Source of the DNA: Chitinophaga pinensis
GTDB lineage: Bacteria > Bacteroidota > Bacteroidia > B-17B0 > Aurantibacillaceae
Assembly (NCBI GenBank): GCA_945860225.1
Contig: CAMAPT010000025.1
Coordinates: 1 to 37,243, forward strand
Direction: 5' to 3'
Length of the DNA stretch: 37,243 nt
The notes beneath the pieces are model-generated. The model was not told where the DNA came from. It did no database searches and saw only the letters and a program-made list of their open reading frames with translations. The translations under genes were made by a program, and so were the position numbers. Below are positions 1 through 9,059 of the stretch, in pieces (position 1 is the first letter of the stretch; each line of letters opens with the position of its first letter).

Positions 1-127
<127 letters not shown>

Positions 128-141
128 AAAAGTAATTTGAT

Positions 142-159
142 CTAGATATTCATATCTAG
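142..159 (-). repeat. Perfect 8-bp inverted repeat in the 16S leader
   Basis: CTAGATAT-TC-ATATCTAG lies 15 bases upstream of the predicted mature 16S 5' end. In RNA a 2-base loop is too tight, so the inner pairs would open. It could be a leader hairpin or part of the precursor processing region. The partner strand of a 16S processing stem would lie beyond the left edge, so this cannot be tested here. Confidence 0.4.
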
Positions 160-272
160 GAATGTCTGTTCAGGGTCTAGCATGTATTTTAAAAAACAAG
201 TATCACTACTCATTCCATTCAGATGTACTCTCTTTTCAGAGTTACCTGCTACATTTTTTGGTTTCAATATTT

Positions 273-281
273 TCAAAGAAC
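273..281 (-). promoter_or_regulatory. boxA-like antitermination element in rRNA leader
   Basis: The reverse strand reads GTTCTTTGA about 145 bases upstream of the 16S 5' end. It resembles the boxA element of rRNA leaders (E. coli TGCTCTTTAACA), which loads NusB/S10 for antitermination. Its place between the promoters and 16S is right. The call rests on motif resemblance only. Confidence 0.5.
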
Positions 282-406
282 TTTAACTTATCTACCAATC
301 CTAAAATCAATAAACAAATCAATATTTTTAAATAATCTCAGTCTATCTCTAAACTTTAATCACTCTCAATCTCTTAATGAACTTCCGCTCTTTCGTTTGC
401 GGGTCG

Positions 407-437
407 CAAATGTAAATGCTTTTTTCTTATCCACCAA
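407..437 (-). promoter_or_regulatory. rRNA promoter P1 (proximal)
   Basis: The reverse strand has TTG (435-437), a 20-base spacer, and TACATTTG (407-414). This matches the Bacteroidota primary-sigma consensus TTG-N17..23-TAnnTTTG exactly. Transcription should start near 400-402, leaving a leader of about 275 bases before 16S. A GCGACCC block follows the -7 element and resembles the GCGGCCC found at P2 and P3. Confidence 0.75.
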
Positions 438-515
438 ATTTATTTTAAAATTTCTTAAAAATAAATTTACTAAATATCCAACCACTCCTCCCAACTTCAC
501 TCTCTAAAAACATAT

Positions 516-640
516 CCTCAAACAACGGGCCGCAAATGTAATAACTTTTTTGTCGTAAACAAGAATATTTTAAATAATTTTTAAAATAATTTTATTCTTT
601 ATTATCTTTCAAAAAGTACCTCAAACAACGGGCCGCAAAT
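516..640. repeat. 22-bp direct repeat around rRNA promoters P2 and P3
   Basis: CCTCAAACAACGGGCCGCAAAT occurs at 516-537 and again, identically, at 619-640. Each copy covers the downstream part of a -7 element and the initially transcribed bases. A shorter relative (GGGTCGCAAATGTAA) sits at P1. This suggests duplication of a promoter unit, or selection on the initially transcribed sequence. Confidence 0.85.
533..562 (-). promoter_or_regulatory. rRNA promoter P2
   Basis: The reverse strand has TTG (560-562), a 19-base spacer with an A6 tract, and TACATTTG (533-540), followed by GCGGCCCGTTGTTTG. It shares a 22-base identical block (516-537) with the P3 region (619-640). The perfect -7 element, correct spacing and repetition make it a convincing rRNA promoter. 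Confidence 0.8.
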
Positions 641-665
641 TTAACAAGTTTTTTATTACCCACAA
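636..665 (-). promoter_or_regulatory. rRNA promoter P3 (distal)
   Basis: The reverse strand has TTG (663-665), a 19-base spacer with an A6 tract, and TAAATTTG (636-643), followed by the same GCGGCCCGTTGTTTGAGG block as P2. P2 and P3 are 103 bases apart. The very AT-rich sequence upstream could act as UP-element-like DNA. Confidence 0.78.
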
Positions 666-1065
666 GAAGATACATCATATTTTTTTTAAAAATCTTATCA
701 ATTAAAAGCAATGTGCTGATTTACAATAACTTATTTTTCATTTAATACAATCCTTATTTTATTCCATAAACCTTATTAACAAACTTATCATAGCAATTAC
801 CGCATCTTAACACACAAATCCATGCTACCAGCAATAATTACCAATCTCTTAATAAAACAAAATCAATTATAATTTAATATTCTATTTATGTTGAATAGAA
901 AAATGAATCTTTTTAATTCATTATAATATTTAGAAAACAATTTCATTTTTTTCATAAAATTATTGATAGTTTTGATTATATTAAAGTCAGATTTTTAATG
1001 GCCAAAACTAATTTTTATTAATGTGATTATATATTCACTTTCTTCACTCATACTCTTAGAGGCAT
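666..1065. other. AT-rich intergenic region between rRNA promoters and mutA
   Basis: About 400 bases of very AT-rich DNA separate the divergent rRNA operon and mutA. I see no gene, tRNA or clear terminator. One forward TAGTTTTG (967-974) fits the -7 consensus for mutA, but no TTG stands at the right distance, so I do not call a promoter. A weak AGAGG (1058-1062) precedes the mutA start. Confidence 0.6.
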
Positions 1066-2325
1066 ATGCAAAAATTATTTAATGAATTTACTTCTACAAC
1101 AGCTGCTCAATGGAAAGAGCAATTAGTAAAAGATTTAAAAGGAATTGATTACAATACTTTAGTTTGGAAAACAAGCTCTGGAATTGACGTTCAACCTTTC
1201 TACACTAAAGAACATTTAAATGCGAATCCTACTCCTTTGTTTACTAAAAACGACTGGGCCATTTGCGAAAATGTTTTTGTCATCGATGCTAAAACTGCCA
1301 ATACTCAAGCCTTAAATGCTTTACGAAATGGAGCTTCTGGCATAGTGTTCCATATCATTCAAAAAACCGATTTTGCAATTTTATTAAACGATGTTTTATT
1401 AGAATATATTTATACTTTGTTTATTGTAACTCCTGAATTTGAAAAAGATTTATTTACATTTTTAAGTTCTATTTCTACCGGAGACAACTGCTTTGTTGAG
1501 TGCGACACAACCTTAAATGGAAAATTGGAATTACATAATACCTCTTCTATATGTATTAGCACTAATTTGTATCAAGAAGCAGGTTTAAATTCAATGAATG
1601 AATTAGCTTTTTCAATCGCTCAATTAAACGAATATTTAAATATTGCTAAAACTGCAATTAAAACCATTCATTTAAATGTTTCTGTTGGCGGAGATTTTTT
1701 TATGGAAATTGCCAAACTAAGAGCCTTAAGAAAATTAACGAACTTCTTGTTAAGTCAATACGACATTAAAGCTATAGTTCACATTCATGCTCAAACCACT
1801 TTGATAAACAAAAGTATAGTTGATAGTTACAATAATATTTTACGTTCTACAACTGAAGCCATGAGTGCTTCTATTGGTGGTGCCAATAGTATAGTAGTTT
1901 TACCTTTTGATATAGAGTTTAATGAGCAAAACGATTTCAGTTCACGTATGGCTCGTAACCAGCAATTAATTTTAAAAGAAGAAAGCTATTTAAACATCGT
2001 TTCGGATATGTCAGCCGGTTCTTACTACATAGAAACCTTAACTGAAACACTTTGCGAAAAAGCCTGGGAACAATTTAAATTAATAGAATCGAAAGGAGGT
2101 TTATTAGCGTGCTTAAAATCAAATTATATTCAAGGTCTGATTTCTAAAGATGCTGAAACATTGATTCAACAGTTTAAAGAAGGGAAATTAGTTTTAGTTG
2201 GCGTCAATAAATTCCAAAATAAAAACGAAGAAGTAAAAGTAATTAAGAAAAAAAAAGCTTTACATCCTTTTGGAATTAAAGCCATTAATTTGAGTGAATC
2301 TTTAGAACAACCATTAGCTAATTAA
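1066..2325 (+). CDS. mutA: Methylmalonyl-CoA mutase small subunit
   Basis: This is the non-catalytic partner of the adenosylcobalamin-dependent methylmalonyl-CoA mutase, which interconverts succinyl-CoA and (R)-methylmalonyl-CoA in propionate metabolism. The 419-aa product has the mutase TIM-barrel fold; the C-terminal third is recognisable ([11 protein letters not shown], then [15 protein letters not shown] and [12 protein letters not shown], matching blocks in the large subunit). It lacks the C-terminal B12-binding domain with DxHxxG, as small subunits of heterodimeric enzymes do. The ATG at 1066 has AGAGG 4 bases upstream. The stop is followed after 2 bases by mutB, so the two are surely cotranscribed and probably translationally coupled. 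Confidence 0.93.
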   Translation: MQKLFNEFTSTTAAQWKEQLVKDLKGIDYNTLVWKTSSGIDVQPFYTKEHLNANPTPLFTKNDWAICENVFVIDAKTANTQALNALRNGASGIVFHIIQKTDFAILLNDVLLEYIYTLFIVTPEFEKDLFTFLSSISTGDNCFVECDTTLNGKLELHNTSSICISTNLYQEAGLNSMNELAFSIAQLNEYLNIAKTAIKTIHLNVSVGGDFFMEIAKLRALRKLTNFLLSQYDIKAIVHIHAQTTLINKSIVDSYNNILRSTTEAMSASIGGANSIVVLPFDIEFNEQNDFSSRMARNQQLILKEESYLNIVSDMSAGSYYIETLTETLCEKAWEQFKLIESKGGLLACLKSNYIQGLISKDAETLIQQFKEGKLVLVGVNKFQNKNEEVKVIKKKKALHPFGIKAINLSESLEQPLAN

Positions 2326-2327
2326 TC

Positions 2328-4460
2328 ATGAGAAAAGATTTTTCAAACATATCATATCAAAGTTATAATGTCACGCAGAGCGGAGTCGAAGCGTCTGAAA
2401 AATTTACCACAGCCGAACAAATTACCCTAAATACAACATATACTTTAGCCGACACCAAAGACTTCGAACACTTAAATTTTGGCGCTGGTACACCACCATT
2501 TTTACGTGGCCCCTACTCTAGCATGTATGTTCAAAATCCATGGACAGTCAGGCAATATGCTGGTTTTAGCACAGCCGAAGAAAGTAATGCCTTTTATCGA
2601 AGAAATTTAGAAGCTGGACAAAAAGGTTTATCTGTTGCTTTTGATTTAGCTACTCACCGTGGTTATGACAGTGATCATGAACGAGTAGTTGGTGATGTTG
2701 GGAAAGCTGGTGTGGCGATTGATTCTATTTTGGATATGAAAATATTATTCGAACAAATTCCTCTCGACCAAATGAGTGTGAGTATGACGATGAATGGTGC
2801 AGTATTACCAATTTTAGCTTTCTACATTGTAGCGGCCGAAGAACAAGGAGTTTCAATGGATAAATTATCAGGTACCATTCAAAATGATATTTTAAAAGAG
2901 TTCATGGTGCGCAATACCTACATTTATCCGCCAGAGCAATCCATGAAAATTATTGCGGATATTTTTGAATTCACGTCGCAAAAAATGCCAAAGTTTAATT
3001 CTATTTCAATTAGTGGCTACCACATGCAAGAAGCAGGCGCAACAGCAGATATTGAATTAGCTTATACCTTAGCCGATGGATTAGAATATATTAGAACCGG
3101 AATTAAAGCAGGATTAGATATTGATGCCTTTGCTCCTCGTTTATCATTCTTCTGGGCAATTGGGATGAACCATTTTATGGAGATTGCTAAAATGCGCGCC
3201 GGACGAATGCTTTGGGCAAAGATAGTCAAACAGTTTAATCCAAAATCTGCAAAATCAATGGCATTGCGCACACATTGTCAAACGAGCGGATGGAGTTTAA
3301 CAGAACAAGATCCTTTTAATAATGTGACTCGTACGTGTGTAGAAGCTTTAGCGGCTGCAATGGGTCATACACAAAGTTTACATACCAATGCTTTAGATGA
3401 AGCGATTGCTTTACCGACCGATTTTAGTGCACGCATTGCGCGTAACACACAATTGTTTTTACAAAATGAAACCAACGTTTGTAAAGTTGTTGATCCTTGG
3501 GCTGGTTCTTATTATATAGAAACCTTGACGCACGAATTAGCTCACAAAGCTTGGGATTTAATTGAAGAAGTTGAGAATTTAGGTGGTATGGCTAGAGCTA
3601 TCGAAACTGGAATTCCTAAAATGCGTATTGAAGAAGCGGCAGCTCGCAAGCAAGCTCGCATTGATGGCGGAAAAGATGTGATTGTTGGTGTGAACTTATA
3701 CCAAACTAACGAAAAAACAAATATCGACATTTTAGATGTTGATAATGCTAAAGTTAGAACACAACAATTAGAACGTTTAGCAAAATTAAAAGCTGAACGT
3801 AATCCTAAAGAAGTAGAAGTTGCCTTATCTGCCTTAACTGAAGCGGCTAAAACAGGCAAGGGAAATTTATTGGAACTATCTATTAATGCAGCTCGTGTGC
3901 GTTGTAGTTTAGGGGAAATCTCTTACGCTTTAGAAATTGTATTTGGAAGATATAAAGCTAACATCAGAAGTATTGCCGGAGTTTACAGTAAAGAAATTAG
4001 TATGGATAAAAACTTTTTAAAAGCAAAAGAATTAGCCGATCAGTTTGCAGAAATGGATGGTCGTCGCCCACGAATCATGATTGCAAAAATGGGACAAGAC
4101 GGGCATGATAGAGGGGCAAAAGTTATTTCGACTAGTTTTGCCGATATGGGATTTGACGTGGACATTGGTCCTTTGTTTCAAACACCCGCAGAAGCAGCTA
4201 AACAAGCCGTAGAAAATGATGTGCATATTTTAGGCGTTTCTTCATTAGCCGCTGGACACAAAACTTTAATTCCTCAGGTGATTGAAGAGTTAAAAAAATA
4301 TGGAAGAGATGATATTATGGTCATTGCCGGAGGAGTTATTCCTCAGCAAGATTATGATTTTTTATACAAAGCCGGTGTTTCCGGTATATTTGGACCAGGA
4401 ACCGTCATTAGTATTTCTGCTATTGATATTTTAGAAAAGTTAATCGAAAGAAATAAATAA
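2328..4460 (+). CDS. mutB: Methylmalonyl-CoA mutase large (catalytic) subunit
   Basis: This is the catalytic B12-binding subunit of methylmalonyl-CoA mutase, 710 aa, full length. The N-terminal barrel has the conserved [21 protein letters not shown] block, whose Tyr belongs to the substrate pocket, and [13 protein letters not shown]. The last 130 residues form the cobalamin-binding domain, with [11 protein letters not shown] supplying the axial His at residue 593 and [11 protein letters not shown] and GGVIPQQD further on. It starts 2 bases after mutA. In the family the holoenzyme needs a MeaB/ArgK G-protein chaperone and an epimerase; neither is in this window. Strongly conserved. Confidence 0.98.
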   Translation: MRKDFSNISYQSYNVTQSGVEASEKFTTAEQITLNTTYTLADTKDFEHLNFGAGTPPFLRGPYSSMYVQNPWTVRQYAGFSTAEESNAFYRRNLEAGQKGLSVAFDLATHRGYDSDHERVVGDVGKAGVAIDSILDMKILFEQIPLDQMSVSMTMNGAVLPILAFYIVAAEEQGVSMDKLSGTIQNDILKEFMVRNTYIYPPEQSMKIIADIFEFTSQKMPKFNSISISGYHMQEAGATADIELAYTLADGLEYIRTGIKAGLDIDAFAPRLSFFWAIGMNHFMEIAKMRAGRMLWAKIVKQFNPKSAKSMALRTHCQTSGWSLTEQDPFNNVTRTCVEALAAAMGHTQSLHTNALDEAIALPTDFSARIARNTQLFLQNETNVCKVVDPWAGSYYIETLTHELAHKAWDLIEEVENLGGMARAIETGIPKMRIEEAAARKQARIDGGKDVIVGVNLYQTNEKTNIDILDVDNAKVRTQQLERLAKLKAERNPKEVEVALSALTEAAKTGKGNLLELSINAARVRCSLGEISYALEIVFGRYKANIRSIAGVYSKEISMDKNFLKAKELADQFAEMDGRRPRIMIAKMGQDGHDRGAKVISTSFADMGFDVDIGPLFQTPAEAAKQAVENDVHILGVSSLAAGHKTLIPQVIEELKKYGRDDIMVIAGGVIPQQDYDFLYKAGVSGIFGPGTVISISAIDILEKLIERNK

Positions 4461-4464
4461 GAAA

Positions 4465-4818
4465 ATGAACAAAGGGCTTTCAACGATACTTCTCTTAATA
4501 GCTTCCAATACATTTATGACCATAGCCTGGTATGGTCATTTAAAATTTAAACAACCAAATATGCTCTTAACTATATTTGTAAGTTGGGGTATAGCTCTAT
4601 TAGAATATACCTTAATGGTTCCTGCAAATAGACTTGGGAGTTCTTTGCACGGAGGTCCTTTTAATATATTTCAATTAAAAATCATTCAAGAAGTAATTTC
4701 CATCAGTGTATTTATAATCTTTACATTATTGGTTTTTAAAACAGAAAACCTACGATGGAATCATATCATTGGTTTTTTATTTTTATTTATTGCGGTGTAT
4801 TTCTTTTTTAAAAAGTAA
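4465..4818 (+). CDS. DUF486 (DMT-like) small membrane protein
   Basis: A 117-aa membrane protein with four hydrophobic segments. The pattern of a Trp-rich first helix end (IAWYGHLKF), a middle ALLEYTLMVPANRLGS block and FNIFQLKIIQEVISISVF matches the DUF486 family, which is distantly related to small drug/metabolite transporters. No substrate is established for it as far as I know. It starts 4 bases after mutB and ends 12 before holA, so it is likely in the same transcript; I see no functional link to either neighbour. Confidence 0.85.
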   Translation: MNKGLSTILLLIASNTFMTIAWYGHLKFKQPNMLLTIFVSWGIALLEYTLMVPANRLGSSLHGGPFNIFQLKIIQEVISISVFIIFTLLVFKTENLRWNHIIGFLFLFIAVYFFFKK

Positions 4819-4830
4819 TTTTGGAACTCT

Positions 4831-5907
4831 ATGAAAGAAGTGACTCAAATACTCACCGATTTAAAACGAAAAATTTTTAAACCTGTTTATTTTTTAAGCG
4901 GTGAAGAAGCTTACTACATTGATTTAATTAGCGATTACATTGAAAAAAATGTATTAGATGAGAGCGAACAAGAATTTAATCAAACTATTTTATACGGAAA
5001 GGATGCCGATTTAAACACTATAATTTCTGCAGCAAAGCGCTTTCCAATGATGAGCGAATACCAAGTGGTCATTGTAAAAGAGGCTCAAAATTTAAAAGAA
5101 TTAGGAAAAAGTTCGGGCAACTCTGAGGATGACGAATCTGAAACAGATGTTAAAACAAAAAAATCTTCTAATACCTCTAATGCTCTCGCCAATTACTTAC
5201 AACATCCTCAAGCATCAACTATTTTAGTATTTTGTTACAAATACAAAACCTTAGATAAACGAAGTGTTATTTACAAATCTTTGCAAAAAAATCAGGTTTT
5301 TTTGGAAACGAAAAAACTTTATGACAACCAGCTACCAGATTGGATTACAACATTTGTTCAAGATCGTAAATTTAAAATTGGCCCAAAAGCATCTTTTTTA
5401 TTAGCGGAATTTTTAGGAAATGATTTATCAAAAATCACAAATGAAGTAGAAAAATTACTCATTAATTTAAAGGAGGGAGAAGAAATAACTCCTGAATCTG
5501 TTCAAGATAACATCGGTATCAGTAAAGAGTTCAATATATTTGAATTACAAGACGCGTTGGCAAAAAAAGACATCTTAAAAGCCAATCGTATTATCAACTA
5601 TTTTTCATCTAATGAAAAGGAGCATCCTAGCGTCATGACATTAAGTTCATTATATGGTTATTTCTCAAAAATTTTACTTTACCATTTTTCCCCAGATAAA
5701 TCCAAATTTGCAGTAGCTCAAACTTTAGGAGTTAATCCTTTTTTTGTAGACGGCTATGCTAAAGCTGCACAAAATTATGGTACTGCAAAACTAAAAGCCA
5801 TTTTTAGCTATCTAAAAGAATATGATTTAAAAACAAAAGGCGTTGATAATGTCGGTGTTGGAAATTCTGAATTAATGAAAGAACTGATTTTTAAAATTTT
5901 ACATTAG
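4831..5907 (+). CDS. holA: DNA polymerase III subunit delta
   Basis: The delta subunit of the clamp loader opens the sliding-clamp ring during DNA replication. The 358-aa product has the family hallmarks: KPVYFLSGEEAYYIDLISDYI at the N-terminus, FPMMSEYQVVIVKEAQNL in the first domain, and SKITNEVEKLLINL with the final helical collar domain (FNIFELQDALAKKD onwards). Between residues about 91 and 116 there is an acidic Ser/Asp/Glu-rich insertion, probably a disordered loop. The stop codon overlaps that of the convergent folP by 4 bases. Confidence 0.93.
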   Translation: MKEVTQILTDLKRKIFKPVYFLSGEEAYYIDLISDYIEKNVLDESEQEFNQTILYGKDADLNTIISAAKRFPMMSEYQVVIVKEAQNLKELGKSSGNSEDDESETDVKTKKSSNTSNALANYLQHPQASTILVFCYKYKTLDKRSVIYKSLQKNQVFLETKKLYDNQLPDWITTFVQDRKFKIGPKASFLLAEFLGNDLSKITNEVEKLLINLKEGEEITPESVQDNIGISKEFNIFELQDALAKKDILKANRIINYFSSNEKEHPSVMTLSSLYGYFSKILLYHFSPDKSKFAVAQTLGVNPFFVDGYAKAAQNYGTAKLKAIFSYLKEYDLKTKGVDNVGVGNSELMKELIFKILH

Positions 5908-6752
5908 GATAAATTACCTGTATGTTTATAAAATTCAAGCAAATCAATAGTCTGTTGGGCCTCTTTCACATCATGGACTCTGAGTATAGTTGCTCCATTT
6001 TGTAAAGCTATTGTATTTAAAACTGTTGTCCCGTTTAATGAGGTTTGAGGAGTTGTTTGAATGACCTTGTTAATCATCGATTTTCGCGACAATCCAGCTA
6101 AAATAGGAAATCCAAGGTCACTGAATTTGTTAAGATTTTTGAGCAATTGATAATTATGCTCCAATGTTTTACCAAATCCAAAACCTACATCAAATATTAA
6201 TTTTTCAAATCCTAAAGCTTTACATTTCTCTATTTTAGAAATAAAAAAATTAAATACCTCTTTTACAACATCATCGTAGTGAGGATTATTTTGCATCGTT
6301 TGTGGTGTACCTTTCATATGCATCAAAATATAAGGAATTTGATATTTTGCCACTAAATCTATCATTTTGGTATCTATTTCTCCACCCGATATATCATTGA
6401 TGATATCTGCACCTTCTTCTATGGCAAACTGTGCAACTTGAGAATGAAATGTATCAACGGATATGAAAATATCAGGAAATTGTTTTCTTATTTCAATAAG
6501 TGGTAATCTTAATCTATCAATTTCTTCTGCAACGGTTACTATTTCGGCATTAGGTTTTGAAGAAGCGGCACCCAAATCAATAATGGTAGCACCTTCCTGA
6601 TTTTTTTTTTCTACACTTTTTAAAATATCAGGTACCGTAGATAACATTCCGCCATCATAAAAACTATCTGGAGTTAGATTTATAATGGCCATGACCTGAG
6701 CTTTTTCAAAATTTAGTTGTTTGCCGTTATTTGTCGGATATGTTTTATGCAT
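5904..6752 (-). CDS. folP: Dihydropteroate synthase
   Basis: Condenses 6-hydroxymethyl-7,8-dihydropterin pyrophosphate with p-aminobenzoate in folate synthesis; the sulfonamide target. The 282-aa protein has the expected blocks: VMAIINLTPDSFYDGG near residue 20, GATIIDLGAASSKP, SVDTFHSQVA, DIINDISGG, ILMHMKGTPQTMQ, and FDVGFGFGKTLEHNYQLL for pterin binding. AGLSRKSMI and RVHDVKE close the barrel. It converges on holA with overlapping stop codons and is divergent from the DUF1599 gene, an arrangement I know from other Bacteroidota. Confidence 0.96.
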   Translation of the reverse strand: MHKTYPTNNGKQLNFEKAQVMAIINLTPDSFYDGGMLSTVPDILKSVEKKNQEGATIIDLGAASSKPNAEIVTVAEEIDRLRLPLIEIRKQFPDIFISVDTFHSQVAQFAIEEGADIINDISGGEIDTKMIDLVAKYQIPYILMHMKGTPQTMQNNPHYDDVVKEVFNFFISKIEKCKALGFEKLIFDVGFGFGKTLEHNYQLLKNLNKFSDLGFPILAGLSRKSMINKVIQTTPQTSLNGTTVLNTIALQNGATILRVHDVKEAQQTIDLLEFYKHTGNLS

Positions 6753-6767
6753 TTTTGATTAAATTAG

Positions 6768-6792
6768 CACGATAAAATTATAAAATATCGTG
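6768..6792. promoter_or_regulatory. Inverted repeat in folP/DUF1599 divergent region
   Basis: CACGATA (6768-6774) and TATCGTG (6786-6792) form a perfect 7-bp inverted repeat with an 11-bp AT-only spacer, 15 bases upstream of folP and 55 upstream of the DUF1599 gene. The position and two-turn symmetry would suit an operator for a dimeric repressor. No regulator can be named from the sequence. Confidence 0.35.
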
Positions 6793-6847
6793 TTCAAAAT
6801 AAGGGAATAATAAAAAACTAAATATTCTCACATACTCTTACATCTAA

Positions 6848-7381
6848 ATGACTCATACTTCGCAACAATACGACGCTACTATTAAACTATGTAAAGATCT
6901 TTTTCTAAAAAAAATGAAAGATTACGGAACTGCTTGGAGAAACTTAAGACCGACATCTCTGACTGACCAAATTTTCATTAAAGCCCAACGCATTAAGAGT
7001 ATTGAAGAAAAAGGAACTCAAAAAATTAACGATGATATTAAAGGGGAATATATCGGAATTATTAATTATTGTATCATTGCCTTGATTCAACTTGAATTGA
7101 AGACTGACTCCAGACTTGAACTGCCATACGAAGAGGTTGAGTTATTATATAATAAATATGCTAAACAAACCAAACAATTAATGGAAGACAAAAACCATGA
7201 TTATGGAGAGGCTTGGCGTGATATGCGTATCAGTTCTTTAACAGATTTAATTTTAATGAAAATTTTCAGAGTCAAACAAATTGAAGACAACAAAGGGCAA
7301 ACTATTGTCAGCGAAGGCGTTGATGCTAATTATATGGATATGCTAAATTATTCTGTATTTGCGTTAATAAAACTTACATAA
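6848..7381 (+). CDS. DUF1599 protein with two tandem domain copies
   Basis: A 177-aa soluble protein of the DUF1599 family, later grouped with nucleotide-modification-associated domains. It holds two copies of one domain of about 75 residues. Copy 1 (about 10-85) and copy 2 (about 100-177) share the pattern K-DYG-AWR-x-R-x(2)-SLTD, then (I/R)K-IE, then a Y-x(5)-NY-x(4)-ALI block. The repeated acidic and His/Tyr residues recall all-alpha NTP-pyrophosphohydrolase-type folds, but this is inference. It is transcribed divergently from folP. Function unknown; a nucleotide or pterin-nucleotide role is possible given the neighbour. Confidence 0.8.
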   Translation: MTHTSQQYDATIKLCKDLFLKKMKDYGTAWRNLRPTSLTDQIFIKAQRIKSIEEKGTQKINDDIKGEYIGIINYCIIALIQLELKTDSRLELPYEEVELLYNKYAKQTKQLMEDKNHDYGEAWRDMRISSLTDLILMKIFRVKQIEDNKGQTIVSEGVDANYMDMLNYSVFALIKLT

Positions 7382-7475
7382 ATAGTTAAACTGTTGCATA
7401 TTACTATTTTATATAGCCTCAAAATTTCAAAATAACCACTATTTTATTTACTTTTTTACAAATTATTATCAAAGC

Positions 7476-8360
7476 ATGAAAAATTCTAGAATCTTTTTGT
7501 TTTCTCTTTTGGTGGGCCTAAACTCTTATCATGCCCAAACACTTACCTTACAACCTGATGCAACAGCTGGTAAAGATGCTTTTATAAACAGTTTACAACC
7601 ATCAACCGTCGGCGGAACTGTAACAGATCTAGATGCCTTAGCGTGGACAAATTCCGGAAATCCTTCCACTGTAAGAGGGCTTATTGATTTTGACCTAAGT
7701 CAAATACCTACTGGAGCAGTTATCAATAGTGCTACTTTAACCTTATATCATAATCCTACATCAAGTAATTCAAGCGCTAAACATCAATCACTTTCAGGAT
7801 CAAACGAAGGCCTAATAAGTAGGGTCATTTCTACTTGGGATGAAAATACGGTTACCTGGAATACTCAACCTCAAACCACAACTCAAAACGAGGTTATAAT
7901 TCCTCAAAGCACAAGCGAAAATCAAGATTATTCACTTGATGTTACGGACTTAATTAAAGACATGATTAATAACCCTTCCTACAGTTATGGTTTTATGATT
8001 CGTCTTAAAACGGAACAATACTATAGATCACTAGTATTTGCCTCTAGCGATAATTCAAATGCATCTAAACATCCAAAACTAGAAATATCGTATTCTACAA
8101 ATGTAACTGGCATTCAAGAAATGGCAAATTCAAAGATTATCATATTTCCAAATCCTACGAGCGATTATGTAAATATCAATATTCCAGAACAACTACTTGG
8201 ACATGTTTATCATATCTATGACAATAACGGTAAAAAAGTAAAAGAGGGAATCTTAGTGGGAAAAGAACAAAAAATAGGTATCGATAATTTTTCAAATGGT
8301 ATCTACACCATAAAAGTAAATAATGAAACCCAGCATTCGTTCCGAATACTCAAAAAATAG
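7476..8360 (+). CDS. Secreted DNRLRE-domain protein with T9SS sorting domain
   Basis: A 294-aa secreted protein. Residues 1-20 are a Sec signal peptide ending near SYHAQ. Residues about 24-208 form a DNRLRE-type beta domain: QPDATAGKDAFINS, RGLIDFDLSQIPTGAVINSA, then STWDENTVTWNTQP, LDVTDLIKDMINNPSYSYGF and SSDNSNASKHPKLEISY. These are usual in cell-surface proteins and polysaccharidase-associated modules. Residues about 220-294 are a type A T9SS C-terminal sorting domain (IIIFPNPTSDYVNINIP, GIYTIKVN). It should cross the outer membrane by type IX secretion and become attached or released. No enzyme domain is present. Confidence 0.9.
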   Translation: MKNSRIFLFSLLVGLNSYHAQTLTLQPDATAGKDAFINSLQPSTVGGTVTDLDALAWTNSGNPSTVRGLIDFDLSQIPTGAVINSATLTLYHNPTSSNSSAKHQSLSGSNEGLISRVISTWDENTVTWNTQPQTTTQNEVIIPQSTSENQDYSLDVTDLIKDMINNPSYSYGFMIRLKTEQYYRSLVFASSDNSNASKHPKLEISYSTNVTGIQEMANSKIIIFPNPTSDYVNINIPEQLLGHVYHIYDNNGKKVKEGILVGKEQKIGIDNFSNGIYTIKVNNETQHSFRILKK

Positions 8361-8922
8361 TTATCCCAATTTAAGGACTAGACGAAAACCAACAGAAAAT
8401 TAAAAAATATGAGTTACGACTTAATGGTATTTAGAAAAGAAGCGGCTCCAAAAGCAAGGACTGACTTTATGAAATGGTATCAAGACCAAACCGAATGGAC
8501 AGAAGAACATAGCTATAACGACCCCGCAAACACTTCGGCTGAATTACGAAATTGGTTTATGGAAATGATACAGACTTTTCCTGCCATGAATGGACCGTTA
8601 GCAAGTGACGATGACGATAATTCAAATGTTTCTGACTATAGTATTGGAAAGGATGTTATCTATGTTGCTTTTGCATGGTCATTAGCTGAACAGGCTTATA
8701 ATAAAATGTTAGAACTTGCCGAAAAACATGGAGTTGGGTTCTTTGATGCTAGTAGCGATAACGGAGATATATTATTTCCAGATAACGGAAAATTAAAATC
8801 CATTGACTATCCGAATAAAAATTATAACAGTTCAACAACTGGACTAGAAACTAAACCTTGGTGGAAATTTTGGTAAATTTGACAACAAAAATCTACTTTA
8901 ACGAAAGAAAAATTTGGGATAA
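8361..8922. repeat. 9-bp inverted repeat flanking the MSYDLMVF gene
   Basis: TTATCCCAA (8361-8369) and its reverse complement TTGGGATAA (8914-8922) bracket the gene at 8409-8876, with similar T/A runs just inside. No target-site duplication or transposase is visible. It may be chance or the trace of a small inserted cassette. Confidence 0.35.
8409..8876 (+). CDS. Conserved hypothetical MSYDLMVF-type protein
   Basis: A 155-aa soluble protein I recognise only as a scattered conserved hypothetical family whose members begin MSYDLMVF and contain FMKWYQDQTEWTEEHSY, WFMEMIQTFPAMNGP, YSIGKDVIYVAFAWS and LAEKHGVGFFDAS. There is no signal peptide or membrane segment. It ends in the aromatic tail KPWWKFW. 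I know of no demonstrated function; patchy single-gene occurrence would fit an immunity-like or accessory role, but that is speculation. A 9-bp inverted repeat lies on either side (8361-8369, 8914-8922). Confidence 0.75.
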   Translation: MSYDLMVFRKEAAPKARTDFMKWYQDQTEWTEEHSYNDPANTSAELRNWFMEMIQTFPAMNGPLASDDDDNSNVSDYSIGKDVIYVAFAWSLAEQAYNKMLELAEKHGVGFFDASSDNGDILFPDNGKLKSIDYPNKNYNSSTTGLETKPWWKFW

Positions 8923-9059
8923 AAGCACCTACAATAAATTGGCGGTTCAATACTCTGCAAACACATCTTTAATTAATCAAAGTTAGTTTCTCTACATCAA
9001 CATTTGTGGTAAAATAGCCAACTTCTTGCAGCTGACAAAAGTTATCCTTACCAAAAACT

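Noticed and set aside
223-507. Forward 94-codon open frame opposite the rRNA leader
   Set aside because: It runs antisense through the boxA-like element and promoter P1, with Phe/Leu/Asn-rich AT-derived composition and no protein-like pattern.
967-974. TAGTTTTG as a mutA promoter
   Set aside because: No TTG at the needed distance, and such boxes occur by chance in AT-rich DNA.
8877-9059. Possible gene remnant or RNA gene after the MSYDLMVF gene
   Set aside because: Stops in all frames, no tRNA arms that fit, and no recognisable protein fragment; only the flanking inverted repeat and the terminator are supported.
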